Notes: generated by a model from the sequence alone, not told the origin. Positions 15,123 through 23,321 are shown, numbered from the stretch's first letter. The stretch: 23,409 bases of DNA from Lachnospiraceae bacterium UBA7093 (GCA_002492465.1 DKYT01000027.1:1-23409); one strand, 5' to 3'. Numbers and translations: made by a program.

Positions 15123-16510
15123 TGAAAGGATATTTAACGGTGTTTTTATCTCTCTCACTGTCGCTGTTAACCGGATTTGTGCTTTTGCTTACAGGAAATG
15201 CCGTCAGAAACGGAGGAAAGGTGAGATGCGAGTGTGCAGTGGACACAGGTATGAATGCAGTTTTGTCGGAATACAACAGAGGGCTTTTTGAGAGATATGA
15301 TCTTCTTTATGTGGACGTATCCTATTTGCACAAAGAGCCTTCCATTTCCCATCTGGAAAACAGACTCCGATATTACATAGAAGAAAATACTTCGGGAATT
15401 TTAAACCGGGAGAATGCCCCTTGGGGAAGCCTGATCCTAAAAAAGGTGAAAGTCCCTTATTTTGAAACAGCAGCGGCAGGAATGGGCGCCTCTATGAGAA
15501 ACCAGGCGATCTGCTATGTGGAGGATACCGGGGTTTCCGGCGGGGAAAGGGAAGTACCGGGATGTATGGAAGAGGTGCGCAGACTGGATGAGGGAAAGCC
15601 CATGGAAGCATGGAGGGCAATTATGGATACCCTTGGGGGAATGGAGCTTCCCCGTATTTTAAACCAGGATGGACAGTGGGAGGAGGTCCCTTTGTCCAAT
15701 CCGGCGGACTGGGTATATGGTCTTGTAGGAAGCGACGTTTTATATCTTGGAGAGGTAGATCTGCAGTCTGTAAATCCGGCAAATATTATGCCGGAGCAAT
15801 ATCTTTCCCACAGAGAAATGGAAAACGGGGACGCCGCAGAGAGGATATGGAAAACGGAGGACGCTTTGTTTTTGTCTTATCTTTTTGATAAGATGGGACG
15901 CTTTGGAAATCCTCGGGAGGGTTCTCTTTTATATGATCAGCTGGAGTATATAGCGGAGGGGAAGACATCGGATCTGGAAAATGTAAGAGCTTTGGCGGAA
16001 TGGCTGTTTCAATTACGGTTTGCGGATAATGCATCCTGTGCTTTGGCGGACGGTGATTTGAGGGCGCAGGCGGCTGCCGCAGCGGAGAAACTGCAGGCGG
16101 TTTCCCTTGACCAGTCATTTAAGGATCCTGTAACTGAAAGTATTTTGTATGCCTGCGCTTTTCTGGAAAGTGTTGGGGATATGCGGGCGATTTATGCGGG
16201 AGGAAAGATTCTGGTGAGAAAAGCAGGTCATAATATGTCGGTAGCCCATGTACTTGGGGGAAGCTTTTACAGTACGCAGGCTGCTTCCGGCTGGTCCTAT
16301 GAGCAATATCTCGGGGCAAAAATCTTACTTGCAGAAGAAAAAACGGTAAATATGCGCACCATGGATATTATGGAGATGGACATTCGACTGCATGACGGCA
16401 ATCAAAATTTTAAGATGGATTGGTGTATAGAGCGGTATGAAGCGACTGTAACAGTTAAGGGCAGCTATGGAAGCAATTATGATTTAAGGCGGATTTATGG
16501 ATACTTTTAA
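15119..16510 (+). CDS. DUF5702 protein of the Tad locus
   Basis: A 463-residue protein with one N-terminal membrane helix (about 5-28) and a large outside part without a known fold; I recognise it as DUF5702, a family associated with Tad-like loci of clostridia. It begins MMKGYLTVFLSLSLS, close in wording to the leader of the TadE-like protein at 17817 (KGYFTLEASF), but Phe stands where the +5 Glu would be. It may be a minor pilin or TadG-like tip/anchor protein that is not processed, or is processed differently (inference). It shares ATGA with the Flp gene and overlaps the next gene by 14 bases. The function is unknown. Confidence 0.75.
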   Translation: MMKGYLTVFLSLSLSLLTGFVLLLTGNAVRNGGKVRCECAVDTGMNAVLSEYNRGLFERYDLLYVDVSYLHKEPSISHLENRLRYYIEENTSGILNRENAPWGSLILKKVKVPYFETAAAGMGASMRNQAICYVEDTGVSGGEREVPGCMEEVRRLDEGKPMEAWRAIMDTLGGMELPRILNQDGQWEEVPLSNPADWVYGLVGSDVLYLGEVDLQSVNPANIMPEQYLSHREMENGDAAERIWKTEDALFLSYLFDKMGRFGNPREGSLLYDQLEYIAEGKTSDLENVRALAEWLFQLRFADNASCALADGDLRAQAAAAAEKLQAVSLDQSFKDPVTESILYACAFLESVGDMRAIYAGGKILVRKAGHNMSVAHVLGGSFYSTQAASGWSYEQYLGAKILLAEEKTVNMRTMDIMEMDIRLHDGNQNFKMDWCIERYEATVTVKGSYGSNYDLRRIYGYF

Positions 16511-17408
16511 AAAGGGAAGAAAAGAAAAATGCTCTCTTTGGGCGGAGCAAAGTAACTATAAACAAGCAATGGTAAAGGTCTCTTCTCTCAAGGAAAACAA
16601 AACAAAAAATGCTGCGTTTCATAAGAGGGCATTTTTCTTTTCTTCCGGCAGGTGGAAGGGCAGCATGGCATTGGAAGGAAGTCTGGTGCTGCCGGTATTT
16701 CTGTTTTTTATGATGACAGTGCTCCTTAGTCTGGAAGCGGTTCGTTTTCAGTCGGATGTCCAGGAAGCTCTTTATGAGGTGGGAAATCAGTATGCCTTTG
16801 AAGGGTATCAAATAAAGGAACAAAGGGAAATGGTGCCTGATGTTGGCGCCGCAATACATAGTTATTTGAGCAGTCAGACGTATCCGTATCTTTGTGTAGC
16901 TGGCGGTGAAGAAGCGGTAATGGTTCAGGATTTGTCTGATGTTTGCGGAGACGGAAGGGTCGAGCTGGCAGTTTCCTATAAATTGAAGCCCTTTATCAGC
17001 TGGATACCCATTGGAGAAATCCGGATAAGGGATGGTTTTGTAAGTCACGGTTGGGTAGGATATGTAAGCGAGGAAAAGCAAGGGGACAGGGAAGAGGAAA
17101 GCTGCGTTTATGTAACGAAAACAGGAGATAAGTATCATTTATCTTATAACTGTACGCATTTAAGGGTACAGGTGCAGAGCACAGACTTTGGGAGCATATT
17201 GTCTATCAGAAATGCATCAGGTGAAAAGTACCACGCCTGTTCGAAATGTAAACCGGCGGAAGGCGGACTGGTTTATTTTACTGCCGGAGGAAACAGCTAC
17301 CATAGCAGATCAGATTGTTCCGCTTTAAAACGAACGGTTTATATGATTCCCTTTAGCCAGGCGGAAGGATACGGCGCTTGCAGTAAATGCGGAGGGAAGC
17401 AGGAATGA
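16497..17408 (+). CDS. TadE-like pseudopilin with two C-terminal Cys/His repeats
   Basis: A 303-residue protein with one membrane helix (about 61-82) preceded by GRWKGSMALEGS: Gly55-Ser56 with Glu60 at +5 is a prepilin-peptidase site as in TadE/TadF. The leader of 55 residues is long, and a later start (ATG at 16665, which would remove the Gly) is possible but less likely. The outside domain ends in two tandem repeats: residues 203-251 (YH214, C219, AC248SKC251) and 259-298 (YH269, C274, AC295SKC298). The spacing H-x4-C ... C-x2-C resembles small metal-binding (Ada-like) modules seen in Gram-positive secreted proteins; zinc or iron binding is an inference. It overlaps DUF5702 by 14 bases and the peptidase by four. 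Confidence 0.78.
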   Translation: MDTFKKGRKEKCSLWAEQSNYKQAMVKVSSLKENKTKNAAFHKRAFFFSSGRWKGSMALEGSLVLPVFLFFMMTVLLSLEAVRFQSDVQEALYEVGNQYAFEGYQIKEQREMVPDVGAAIHSYLSSQTYPYLCVAGGEEAVMVQDLSDVCGDGRVELAVSYKLKPFISWIPIGEIRIRDGFVSHGWVGYVSEEKQGDREEESCVYVTKTGDKYHLSYNCTHLRVQVQSTDFGSILSIRNASGEKYHACSKCKPAEGGLVYFTAGGNSYHSRSDCSALKRTVYMIPFSQAEGYGACSKCGGKQE

Positions 17409-17824
17409 ACAGAATCGTTTGTAGTTGTATGGGGCTTTTGTTTCTTGCCGGGCTGTGGACAGAGGATATAAGAGAAAAGAAAATAGCAGTCTATAAAGTG
17501 TATTTCTTTGCCTTTGGGGCTATATGCTATCGTCTTGGTGCGGGCAGTTGCTCTCTATGGGAACTGGCAGGCTGTCTGCTTCCGGGAGGAATACTTTTCG
17601 TAATTGCATGGGTAACGGGAGAAAGCATTGGATATGGGGACAGTATGAGCGTAATAACCCTTGGACTGTGGACGGGAGGATGGTATACGGGAATGTCGGT
17701 GTGTATTGGAATTTTGATGTCGGGTGTCTGGGGATTGGTTTGCCTTTGCAGAAAGAAAAAGGATCCTATGCCCTTTATACCGTTTTTATTATTGGGAATG
17801 GAGGCAGTGCTGATTTATGTATAA
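17405..17824 (+). CDS. Prepilin peptidase, TadV/CpaA type (A24)
   Basis: A 139-residue integral membrane aspartyl protease that cuts the leader from Flp and TadE-like proteins. It has only the minimal A24 peptidase part, without the N-methyltransferase domain of PilD. Both catalytic aspartates are visible: Asp21 in WTEDIREKKIA and Asp79 in GESIGYGDS (the GxGD motif). Hydrophobic helices alternate through the chain. The ATG at 17405 shares ATGA with the upstream stop and has GGAGGG about nine bases before it; the longer frame from 17387 lies in the previous gene. Eight bases overlap the next gene. It lies between its likely substrates. Confidence 0.87.
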   Translation: MNRIVCSCMGLLFLAGLWTEDIREKKIAVYKVYFFAFGAICYRLGAGSCSLWELAGCLLPGGILFVIAWVTGESIGYGDSMSVITLGLWTGGWYTGMSVCIGILMSGVWGLVCLCRKKKDPMPFIPFLLLGMEAVLIYV

Positions 17825-18248
17825 AAAAAGAAAAGGGTATTTTACGTTGGAGGCATCCTTTATTTTGCCTATTGTCTTGTTTTCATATTTTATGATTATT
17901 CTTGCAGCGTTATTTTTATATTGCAGAAGCGCTATTTCCCAGGACAATTTTTTGCTGGCAATGCGTGCGGAAAGATTTACCTGGAGTGAAAGCGATTACG
18001 GAGAAGTAATCTATGGCTTGGAAGAGGTTTCAGATTGGGACAAAGTAGATTATGTGGAGGAAAGATTAAAGAGAAAAAGGGAATTTTACCCATTTTTTCC
18101 AACAGAAGAAGAAAAATGCGGCATAGAGGAAGAACAGGTTTGGGTGGAAAGCCGGCAAAAGGGATCGGAAAAAACCATAAGAAAGACGCTTAGAAAGTTG
18201 AATCCCATAAAAATAATCAGAAAATGGAGGACATCGCTAAATGCTTGA
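17817..18248 (+). CDS. Second TadE-like pseudopilin
   Basis: A 143-residue protein beginning MYKKRKGYFTLEASFILPIVLF: Gly7 precedes Tyr8, with Glu12 at +5, so it carries the same peptidase site as Flp, and a hydrophobic helix follows (about 13-36). The short leader and the TLEASFILPI pattern are typical of TadE-like minor pilins. The C-terminal half is rich in charged residues (KRKREFYPFFPTEEEK) and has no domain I recognise. Its start overlaps the peptidase by eight bases, and its end overlaps the FHA gene by eight. Confidence 0.78.
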   Translation: MYKKRKGYFTLEASFILPIVLFSYFMIILAALFLYCRSAISQDNFLLAMRAERFTWSESDYGEVIYGLEEVSDWDKVDYVEERLKRKREFYPFFPTEEEKCGIEEEQVWVESRQKGSEKTIRKTLRKLNPIKIIRKWRTSLNA

Positions 18249-19530
18249 TGTGAAATATTATAAAGATTATAGGCATAATTATCTGATCATAAAAGACAAT
18301 AACAGCATGTCAGAAAATGTATATCAAAGGAAAATGGTAACGGAAAACAGGATCAAAGGACTTTTGGTAAGCCAGGAAAGGTATATCAACGGCGATATCC
18401 TGTTATACTATGAAATCACCTCAAAGCAAAGTCTGTTCAGCGTTTATGGCGGAAAAAGAATGGGGATGGATGACCTGCGCCGGCTTCTGGTACAGCTGAA
18501 GATCGTAAACGATATGTTGCAAAAATATCTGCTGGACGGGAAAAGTCTGCTATTGATGCCAGAATATATTTTTCAGAATATAGAAACCGGAGAGTATTCT
18601 TTTTTGTATTATCCCAATGCTGAAGAAGACAGTTTGCCCCGGCTTATGGATTTTTTAATTTCCCGGGTGGACAATGAAGATATGGAGGCGGTAGAAACGG
18701 TCTATAAGCTGGCGGATTTGGTTTCCCGGGAGCAGTTTGTGCTGGATGAAGCGTTAAAGTGGTTTCAGGAGGATGGGGAAGGAGAGACAAGGGAAAGTAA
18801 TGAGGAGAACTGGGATCAAACCAGGGAATCCCCAAATGATTTTTGGCAGGAAGAACAAAGGGGGAAAATAGAAAAGGAGACCCTTGAAATGCAGCGGGAG
18901 GCTCCGAAAGAGGATAAAAGCAAAAAAATAATCGCCCGTTTCGTATCTGTCTGGGGAGTCTGTCTGGTATGTGTCGGCGCTTTGGTTTATGTGGGATATT
19001 TTTATGAGCTATCCTATGAGGAGGAAATTTATATGACAGGGGGATGGATTGCAACGGCAGCATTCATGGTCGGCTCTGCGGGATGGGCTTTATATACCTT
19101 GTTTTTTCAAAGAAAGCAGCCTCAAAAACAGAAAGCGCAGGAAGAAATACAAAGCTATGCGCCTGCTTATGAGAGCAGTACGCAGACGCCTGCTCCGGAC
19201 ATTGGAAACACCGTTTATATTCCATGGACGGAAAATTGTGAAAATAAATTGTATTGCCTTGACAGAAAAAAGAAATGTCATATAGGTTTGGGAAGCCTTC
19301 CTCTTACCGTCGGGAAGCTTGCAGGGGCTGTAGATATGGTGCTTGACGAGTCCAGCGTCAGCCGTATGCACGCCAAATTTTCCAGAGAAGGCAATAAAAT
19401 ATATATTACGGATCTAAATTCCACCAACGGAACCTTCAAAAACGGAATGCGTCTTACGCCCAACGCTTCGGAACGAATAGAGCCGGGCGACGAAATACGC
19501 CTGGGAAAATTAAAATTTATTTACAGATAG
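18241..19530 (+). CDS. DUF6382-FHA membrane protein
   Basis: Last gene of the Tad operon, 429 residues. The N-terminal part (about 1-180) matches what I know as DUF6382; an acidic linker follows, then two membrane helices (about 230-255 and 267-290), then a C-terminal FHA domain (about 350-429) with the phosphothreonine-binding residues in SSVSRMHAKF and LNSTNGTFKNG. Both soluble parts should face the cytoplasm, where FHA domains bind phosphothreonine peptides. The partner is unknown; no Ser/Thr kinase or phosphatase is in the window. GGAGG is ten bases ahead of the ATG. The gene probably couples pilus activity to phosphorylation signalling (inference). Confidence 0.83.
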   Translation: MLDVKYYKDYRHNYLIIKDNNSMSENVYQRKMVTENRIKGLLVSQERYINGDILLYYEITSKQSLFSVYGGKRMGMDDLRRLLVQLKIVNDMLQKYLLDGKSLLLMPEYIFQNIETGEYSFLYYPNAEEDSLPRLMDFLISRVDNEDMEAVETVYKLADLVSREQFVLDEALKWFQEDGEGETRESNEENWDQTRESPNDFWQEEQRGKIEKETLEMQREAPKEDKSKKIIARFVSVWGVCLVCVGALVYVGYFYELSYEEEIYMTGGWIATAAFMVGSAGWALYTLFFQRKQPQKQKAQEEIQSYAPAYESSTQTPAPDIGNTVYIPWTENCENKLYCLDRKKKCHIGLGSLPLTVGKLAGAVDMVLDESSVSRMHAKFSREGNKIYITDLNSTNGTFKNGMRLTPNASERIEPGDEIRLGKLKFIYR

Positions 19531-19548
19531 AAGAAACCGCTTTATACT
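19520..19548 (+). promoter_or_regulatory. Promoter of the SCP2-HIT-fumarase-plsC cluster
   Basis: TTTACA (19520-19525) and TATACT (19543-19548) are separated by 17 bases. The -35 lies in the last codons of the FHA gene. No terminator separates the Tad operon from this promoter; only a small CTAGA/TCTAG repeat lies between the promoter and the start at 19582. Confidence 0.6.
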
Positions 19549-19581
19549 AGATGTAGTAGTCTAGCGAAAGGTGGGGACAAT

Positions 19582-20595
19582 ATGAAGATCAACATATACT
19601 ATGGCGGCAGGGGGTTAATGGATGATCCCACATTATATGTTATTAACAAAATGCAGAGCGTTTTAGAGGAGCTGAATGTTACCGTTGAACGCTTTAATCT
19701 CTATGAGATGAAAAATAATATACCTACGCTGCCTCAGACAATTAAAACGGCGGATGGCATTATACTTGCATCTACAGTGGAATGGCATGGAATTGGCGGG
19801 TATATGCATCAGTTTTTAGACGCCTGCTGGCTTTACGGCGATAAAGAAAAAATAGCGAAAACTTATATGTGTCCCATCGTCATGTCTACAACCTATGGAG
19901 AAAGAGAAGGAAAGCTGACCCTTTCCAGCTCCTGGGAAATTTTGGGAGGGCTGCCCTGCAGCGGAATCTGCGGTTATATTGCAGATATATCCATATTTGA
20001 TGATGATGAGAATTATAACAGGATCATCGAGAAGAAAGCAGAGAATATGTATCGAACCATCAATCAGAAAATGGCATGTTTCCCGGCAAGTAACCAGGCT
20101 GTTAAACAGATGGTCTCGATTGATAAAAATATTAATTTGACGCCGCAGGAGTCGGAGCAGCTGTCCCAGTATGTTTCCGATGACATGTATGTAAAGAGGC
20201 AGAAAAAAGATATACAGGAGCTTACCAGCATGTTCCGGGATTTGATGGGCAGCGGCGATCAGGAAGAGAATAAAGAGGAATTTCTTGAAGATTTTAAAAG
20301 TCATTTTGTGCCGCAGGCTGGTTTCAAGGCAGTTTACAAGATTCACGTAGAGGGAAAGCACAAACCTTTTATAATAGAAATAGACGGATCAGATCATAAT
20401 TATTTCTATGGGAATGCAGATAACCCTGATGTTGAGATACAGATCAGCAGAGAAACCATGAATGATATTATTTACGGGAGAATGACCTTTCAAAGAGCTT
20501 TTATGGGTGGAGCCATGAAGATGAAAGGCGATTTTAAAACGCTTCGGACTTTAGATCAGATATTTATCTTTAAGGAAAATACACTTTCATTTTAA
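19582..20595 (+). CDS. Flavodoxin-like / SCP2 sterol-carrier fusion protein
   Basis: A 337-residue protein with two recognisable parts. Residues 1 to about 170 have the flavodoxin/NADPH-dependent FMN reductase pattern: MKINIYYGG as first strand, ADGIILASTVEWHGIGGYMHQFLD, and YMCPIVMSTTYG. The flavin-binding phosphate loop is not well conserved, so flavin binding is uncertain. After a linker, about 235-330 resembles the SCP2 sterol-carrier fold (KAVYKIHVEGKHKPFIIEIDG, then YGRMTFQRAFMGGAMKMKGD), a hydrophobic-ligand pocket. GGTGGGG precedes the ATG. The HIT gene follows after 11 bases. The role is unknown; a redox enzyme on a lipid-like substrate would be a guess. Confidence 0.75.
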   Translation: MKINIYYGGRGLMDDPTLYVINKMQSVLEELNVTVERFNLYEMKNNIPTLPQTIKTADGIILASTVEWHGIGGYMHQFLDACWLYGDKEKIAKTYMCPIVMSTTYGEREGKLTLSSSWEILGGLPCSGICGYIADISIFDDDENYNRIIEKKAENMYRTINQKMACFPASNQAVKQMVSIDKNINLTPQESEQLSQYVSDDMYVKRQKKDIQELTSMFRDLMGSGDQEENKEEFLEDFKSHFVPQAGFKAVYKIHVEGKHKPFIIEIDGSDHNYFYGNADNPDVEIQISRETMNDIIYGRMTFQRAFMGGAMKMKGDFKTLRTLDQIFIFKENTLSF

Positions 20596-20606
20596 GGAGG
20601 AAGGCA

Positions 20607-21017
20607 ATGAAACAGGACAATTGTATTTTTTGTAAAATTATCGCAGGAGAAATACCCTCACACACCCTTTATGAGGACGAACAGTTTAAAGTAATTCTTG
20701 ATGTGGGACCAGCGACAAAAGGACATGCGCTTATATTGCCAAAAGATCACTATGCAAATCTTTATGAATTGCCGGAGGAGACGGCGGCAGATGCAATGAA
20801 ACTGGCAAAAAAGATGATGATCACAATGACGGAGAAATTGAAGTGCGACGGATTTAATGTGATACAGAATAACGGAGAGGTTGCCGGTCAAACCGTTTTT
20901 CATTTTCATATGCACCTGATTCCCAGATATAAGAACGACGGAGAGATTTTAAAATATATTGCAGGCGAACCAAATCAGGAGGAGCTGGCAAAAATCAAAC
21001 AGATCATTACGCAATAG
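20607..21017 (+). CDS. HIT family protein (Hint-like)
   Basis: A 136-residue histidine triad protein. The active-site motif HFHMHLIPR is at 99-107 (His99, His101, His103), and CIFCKIIAGEIPSHTLYEDE at the N-terminus has a CxxC that in Hint-type bacterial proteins contributes to a zinc site. Members hydrolyse nucleoside phosphoramidates or act on adenylated compounds; the natural substrate is not known. It is preceded by GGAGG about seven bases before the ATG and follows the SCP2 gene by 11 bases, the fumarase by 22, so it is most likely in one transcript with them. Confidence 0.92.
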   Translation: MKQDNCIFCKIIAGEIPSHTLYEDEQFKVILDVGPATKGHALILPKDHYANLYELPEETAADAMKLAKKMMITMTEKLKCDGFNVIQNNGEVAGQTVFHFHMHLIPRYKNDGEILKYIAGEPNQEELAKIKQIITQ

Positions 21018-21039
21018 AGGAAAACGGAGTTTGCTTAAT

Positions 21040-21882
21040 ATGAAGACCATTCAGGCAGAGATAATCACGAAAAATATAAAAGAAATGTGTATCGAAGCAA
21101 ATCATTATCTTACAGAGGACATGAAGCAGGCACTGCATCAGGCAGCAGACACAGAGAGATCGCCTTTGGGGAAACAGATTTTACATCAATTGGAAGATAA
21201 TCTTCAAATTGCAGCTGAGGATATGATACCCATTTGTCAGGATACAGGGATGGCGGTCGTGTTTTTGGAAGTGGGACAGGATGTGCATGTACAGGGCGGA
21301 CTGCTTACAGAGGCGGTGAATGAAGGAGTAAGGCAGGGATACGAAGAAGGATTTCTTAGAAAGTCGGTGGTAAAAGATCCTATTTTCAGAGAAAATACGA
21401 AGGATAACACGCCGGCGATTATTCATTATGACATTGTCGCCGGCGATCAGATTAAAATTACGGTGGCGCCCAAGGGTTTTGGAAGCGAAAACATGAGCCG
21501 TATTTTTATGCTGAAGCCTGCAGATGGAATAGATGGCGTAAAAAATGCGATTCTTACGGCGGTAAAGGAGGCTGGACCGAATGCTTGCCCTCCCATGGTA
21601 GTAGGAGTGGGAATTGGAGGAACCTTTGAGAAATGCGCGCTTCTTGCAAAAAAAGCACTAACCAGACCGGTGGCGGAGCATTCGGATATTTCCTATGTGA
21701 AAGAAATGGAAGAAGAGCTGCTTGCTCGGATCAATCAATCGGGGATTGGACCCGGAGGCTTAGGGGGGAGTACGACAGCGCTTGCCGTTCATATTAATAC
21801 TTATCCCACACATATTGCAGGTCTTCCGGTGGCGGTTAATATTTGTTGTCATGTAAATCGACATTGCAGCAGGATACTTTAG
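21040..21882 (+). CDS. Class I fumarate hydratase, alpha subunit (TtdA-like)
   Basis: 280-residue catalytic subunit of the two-part, iron-sulfur fumarase/tartrate dehydratase family, converting fumarate and malate. Three Cys expected to hold the [4Fe-4S] cluster are visible: Cys66 in ICQDTGM, Cys183 in NACPPMVVG and one of Cys269/Cys270 in NICCHVNRHC. Other landmarks are DPIFRENTKDNTPAIIHYD and GIGPGGLGGSTTALAV. The ATG at 21040 matches the family N-terminus; the binding site (GGAG, 21026-21029) is ten bases away. A longer frame from 20959 overlaps the HIT gene and is rejected. Its partner follows after 17 bases. The enzyme is oxygen-sensitive in known relatives, which suits an anaerobe. Tartrate rather than fumarate cannot be excluded. 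Confidence 0.92.
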   Translation: MKTIQAEIITKNIKEMCIEANHYLTEDMKQALHQAADTERSPLGKQILHQLEDNLQIAAEDMIPICQDTGMAVVFLEVGQDVHVQGGLLTEAVNEGVRQGYEEGFLRKSVVKDPIFRENTKDNTPAIIHYDIVAGDQIKITVAPKGFGSENMSRIFMLKPADGIDGVKNAILTAVKEAGPNACPPMVVGVGIGGTFEKCALLAKKALTRPVAEHSDISYVKEMEEELLARINQSGIGPGGLGGSTTALAVHINTYPTHIAGLPVAVNICCHVNRHCSRIL

Positions 21883-21899
21883 AAAAAATGGAGGTTAGG

Positions 21900-22451
21900 A
21901 TGGACAGATATATTACGGCGCCATATGACGATCAGGTGGCAAAAAGTCTGCATAGCGGAGATTATGTATACATAACGGGAATCATTTACACTGCAAGGGA
22001 CGCTGCGCATAAAAGAATGTATGAGGCATTGAAGGAAGGAAAGGAACTTCCCTTTGAGGTGGAGAATAATGTGATTTACTATATGGGACCTTCGCCGGCA
22101 AGAGAAGGACGTCCTATTGGATCGGCAGGTCCTACAACGGCAAGCCGGATGGACAAATATGCGCCTTCCCTTTTGGATCTGGGATTGAAAGGAATGATAG
22201 GAAAGGGAAAGAGGACGGAAGAGGTAAAGCAGGCGATTGTCCGTAATGGCGCTGTGTATTTTGCAGCAGTGGGCGGAGCAGGCGCATTGCTTTCCAAATC
22301 GATTATAAGCTCTGAAGTAATCGCTTATGATGACCTGGGAACAGAAGCAGTCCGAAAACTGCAAGTGAAGAATTTTCCTGTCATTGTTGTAATTGACTTT
22401 GAAGGGAATAATTTGTATGAGACTGCAATAAAAGAATACAGAGAAGAATGA
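21900..22451 (+). CDS. Class I fumarate hydratase, beta subunit (TtdB-like)
   Basis: 183-residue partner of the preceding subunit. Family motifs are ARDAAHKRM, YMGPSP, GSAGPTTASRMDKY, GMIGKGKR and YFAAVGGAGALLSKSI, which form the second half of the active site. The ATG at 21900 is preceded by GGAGG (21890-21894) at five bases; an in-frame ATG at 21888 and the longer frame from 21843 are less likely because they begin in or before that site. With the alpha subunit it makes the complete enzyme, encoded separately as is usual in clostridia and archaea. Confidence 0.92.
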   Translation: MDRYITAPYDDQVAKSLHSGDYVYITGIIYTARDAAHKRMYEALKEGKELPFEVENNVIYYMGPSPAREGRPIGSAGPTTASRMDKYAPSLLDLGLKGMIGKGKRTEEVKQAIVRNGAVYFAAVGGAGALLSKSIISSEVIAYDDLGTEAVRKLQVKNFPVIVVIDFEGNNLYETAIKEYREE

Positions 22452-22473
22452 TTGGCAGGCAGGAGCGGCGGAT

Positions 22474-23178
22474 ATGAGAATTGCACTAATGGTAATCAGG
22501 CTCTTTTGGATAGCTCCCTACTATTTACTTAAAATATGGTGGTGCGGTATAAGCAGCAAGATTACCTACGAAGAGTCCTTTTGGTTTATACAAAAGGTGA
22601 CAAAAAGAGCAAATCATGCGGGAAGAGTGACAATTGAAACATATGGGATTGAAAATATTCCCAAGGAAGATGGGTTTATATTTTATCCCAATCATCAGGG
22701 AATGTTCGATGTACTTGTATTTTTGGATTCCTGTCCCAGACCTTTCTCCTTTGTGGCAAAGAAAGAAGCCAGCAATGTAATTCTGCTAAAGCAGGTAATC
22801 AAAGCGCTGGGCGCTTATGCCATGGACAGAGAAGATATTAAACAGTCCATGAAGGTAATTCTTTCGATGGCGGAGGATGTAAAGATGGGGAAGAATTTTC
22901 TGATTTTTGCAGAAGGAACCCGAAGCAGAATGGGAAATTCTCTGCTGGAACTTAAGGGCGGAAGTTTTAAGAGCGCCGTCAAAGCAAAATGCCCGATTGT
23001 TCCCTGTGCTTTGATCGATTCCTTTAAGCCTTTTGATGAAAATTCTATCAAACCGGTGACAGTTAAGTTGATCTATATGCCTCCTATCTATTATGAAGAG
23101 TATAAGAATATGAAAACAATAGAGATTGCCGGGGAGGTTAAAAGAAGAATAGAAACTACAATTAATAGATATACTTGA
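22474..23178 (+). CDS. plsC: 1-acyl-sn-glycerol-3-phosphate acyltransferase
   Basis: 234-residue membrane-associated enzyme that acylates lysophosphatidate to phosphatidate in phospholipid synthesis. An N-terminal hydrophobic segment (4-24) anchors it. The acyltransferase motifs are complete: NHQGMFD (73-79, the HxxxxD pair His74 and Asp79), FAEGTRSR (about 145-152), KGGSF and IVPCAL. The length is normal for PlsC. GGAG sits about nine bases before the ATG, and the gene follows the fumarase beta gene by 22 bases, so it closes the cluster. I saw no strong terminator after it; the tRNA promoter begins 47 bases downstream. Confidence 0.92.
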   Translation: MRIALMVIRLFWIAPYYLLKIWWCGISSKITYEESFWFIQKVTKRANHAGRVTIETYGIENIPKEDGFIFYPNHQGMFDVLVFLDSCPRPFSFVAKKEASNVILLKQVIKALGAYAMDREDIKQSMKVILSMAEDVKMGKNFLIFAEGTRSRMGNSLLELKGGSFKSAVKAKCPIVPCALIDSFKPFDENSIKPVTVKLIYMPPIYYEEYKNMKTIEIAGEVKRRIETTINRYT

Positions 23179-23225
23179 ATTGTAACTTTTGCGATTACGT
23201 ACGCTGAATTTTAAAAGAAAAAGCA

Positions 23226-23254
23226 TTGACAAACGAAAGGCGCTTAGGTATAAT
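23226..23254 (+). promoter_or_regulatory. Consensus promoter of the tRNA-Ser gene
   Basis: TTGACA (23226-23231) and TATAAT (23249-23254) match the consensus perfectly with a 17-base spacer. Transcription should begin near 23261, giving a leader of about 60 bases that contains the inverted repeat TGCGCT (23261-23266) and AGCGCA (23282-23287). Confidence 0.9.
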
Positions 23255-23321
23255 AACACTTGCGCTATAGGCTACGCAGTAAGCGCATAATCAATATTGG
23301 TAGCGGTGTAATTCAGATTTT

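Noticed and set aside
16455..17138. Minus-strand open frame of 227 codons in the Tad locus
   Set aside because: It lies opposite the DUF5702/TadE-like junction; no motif or start site supports it.
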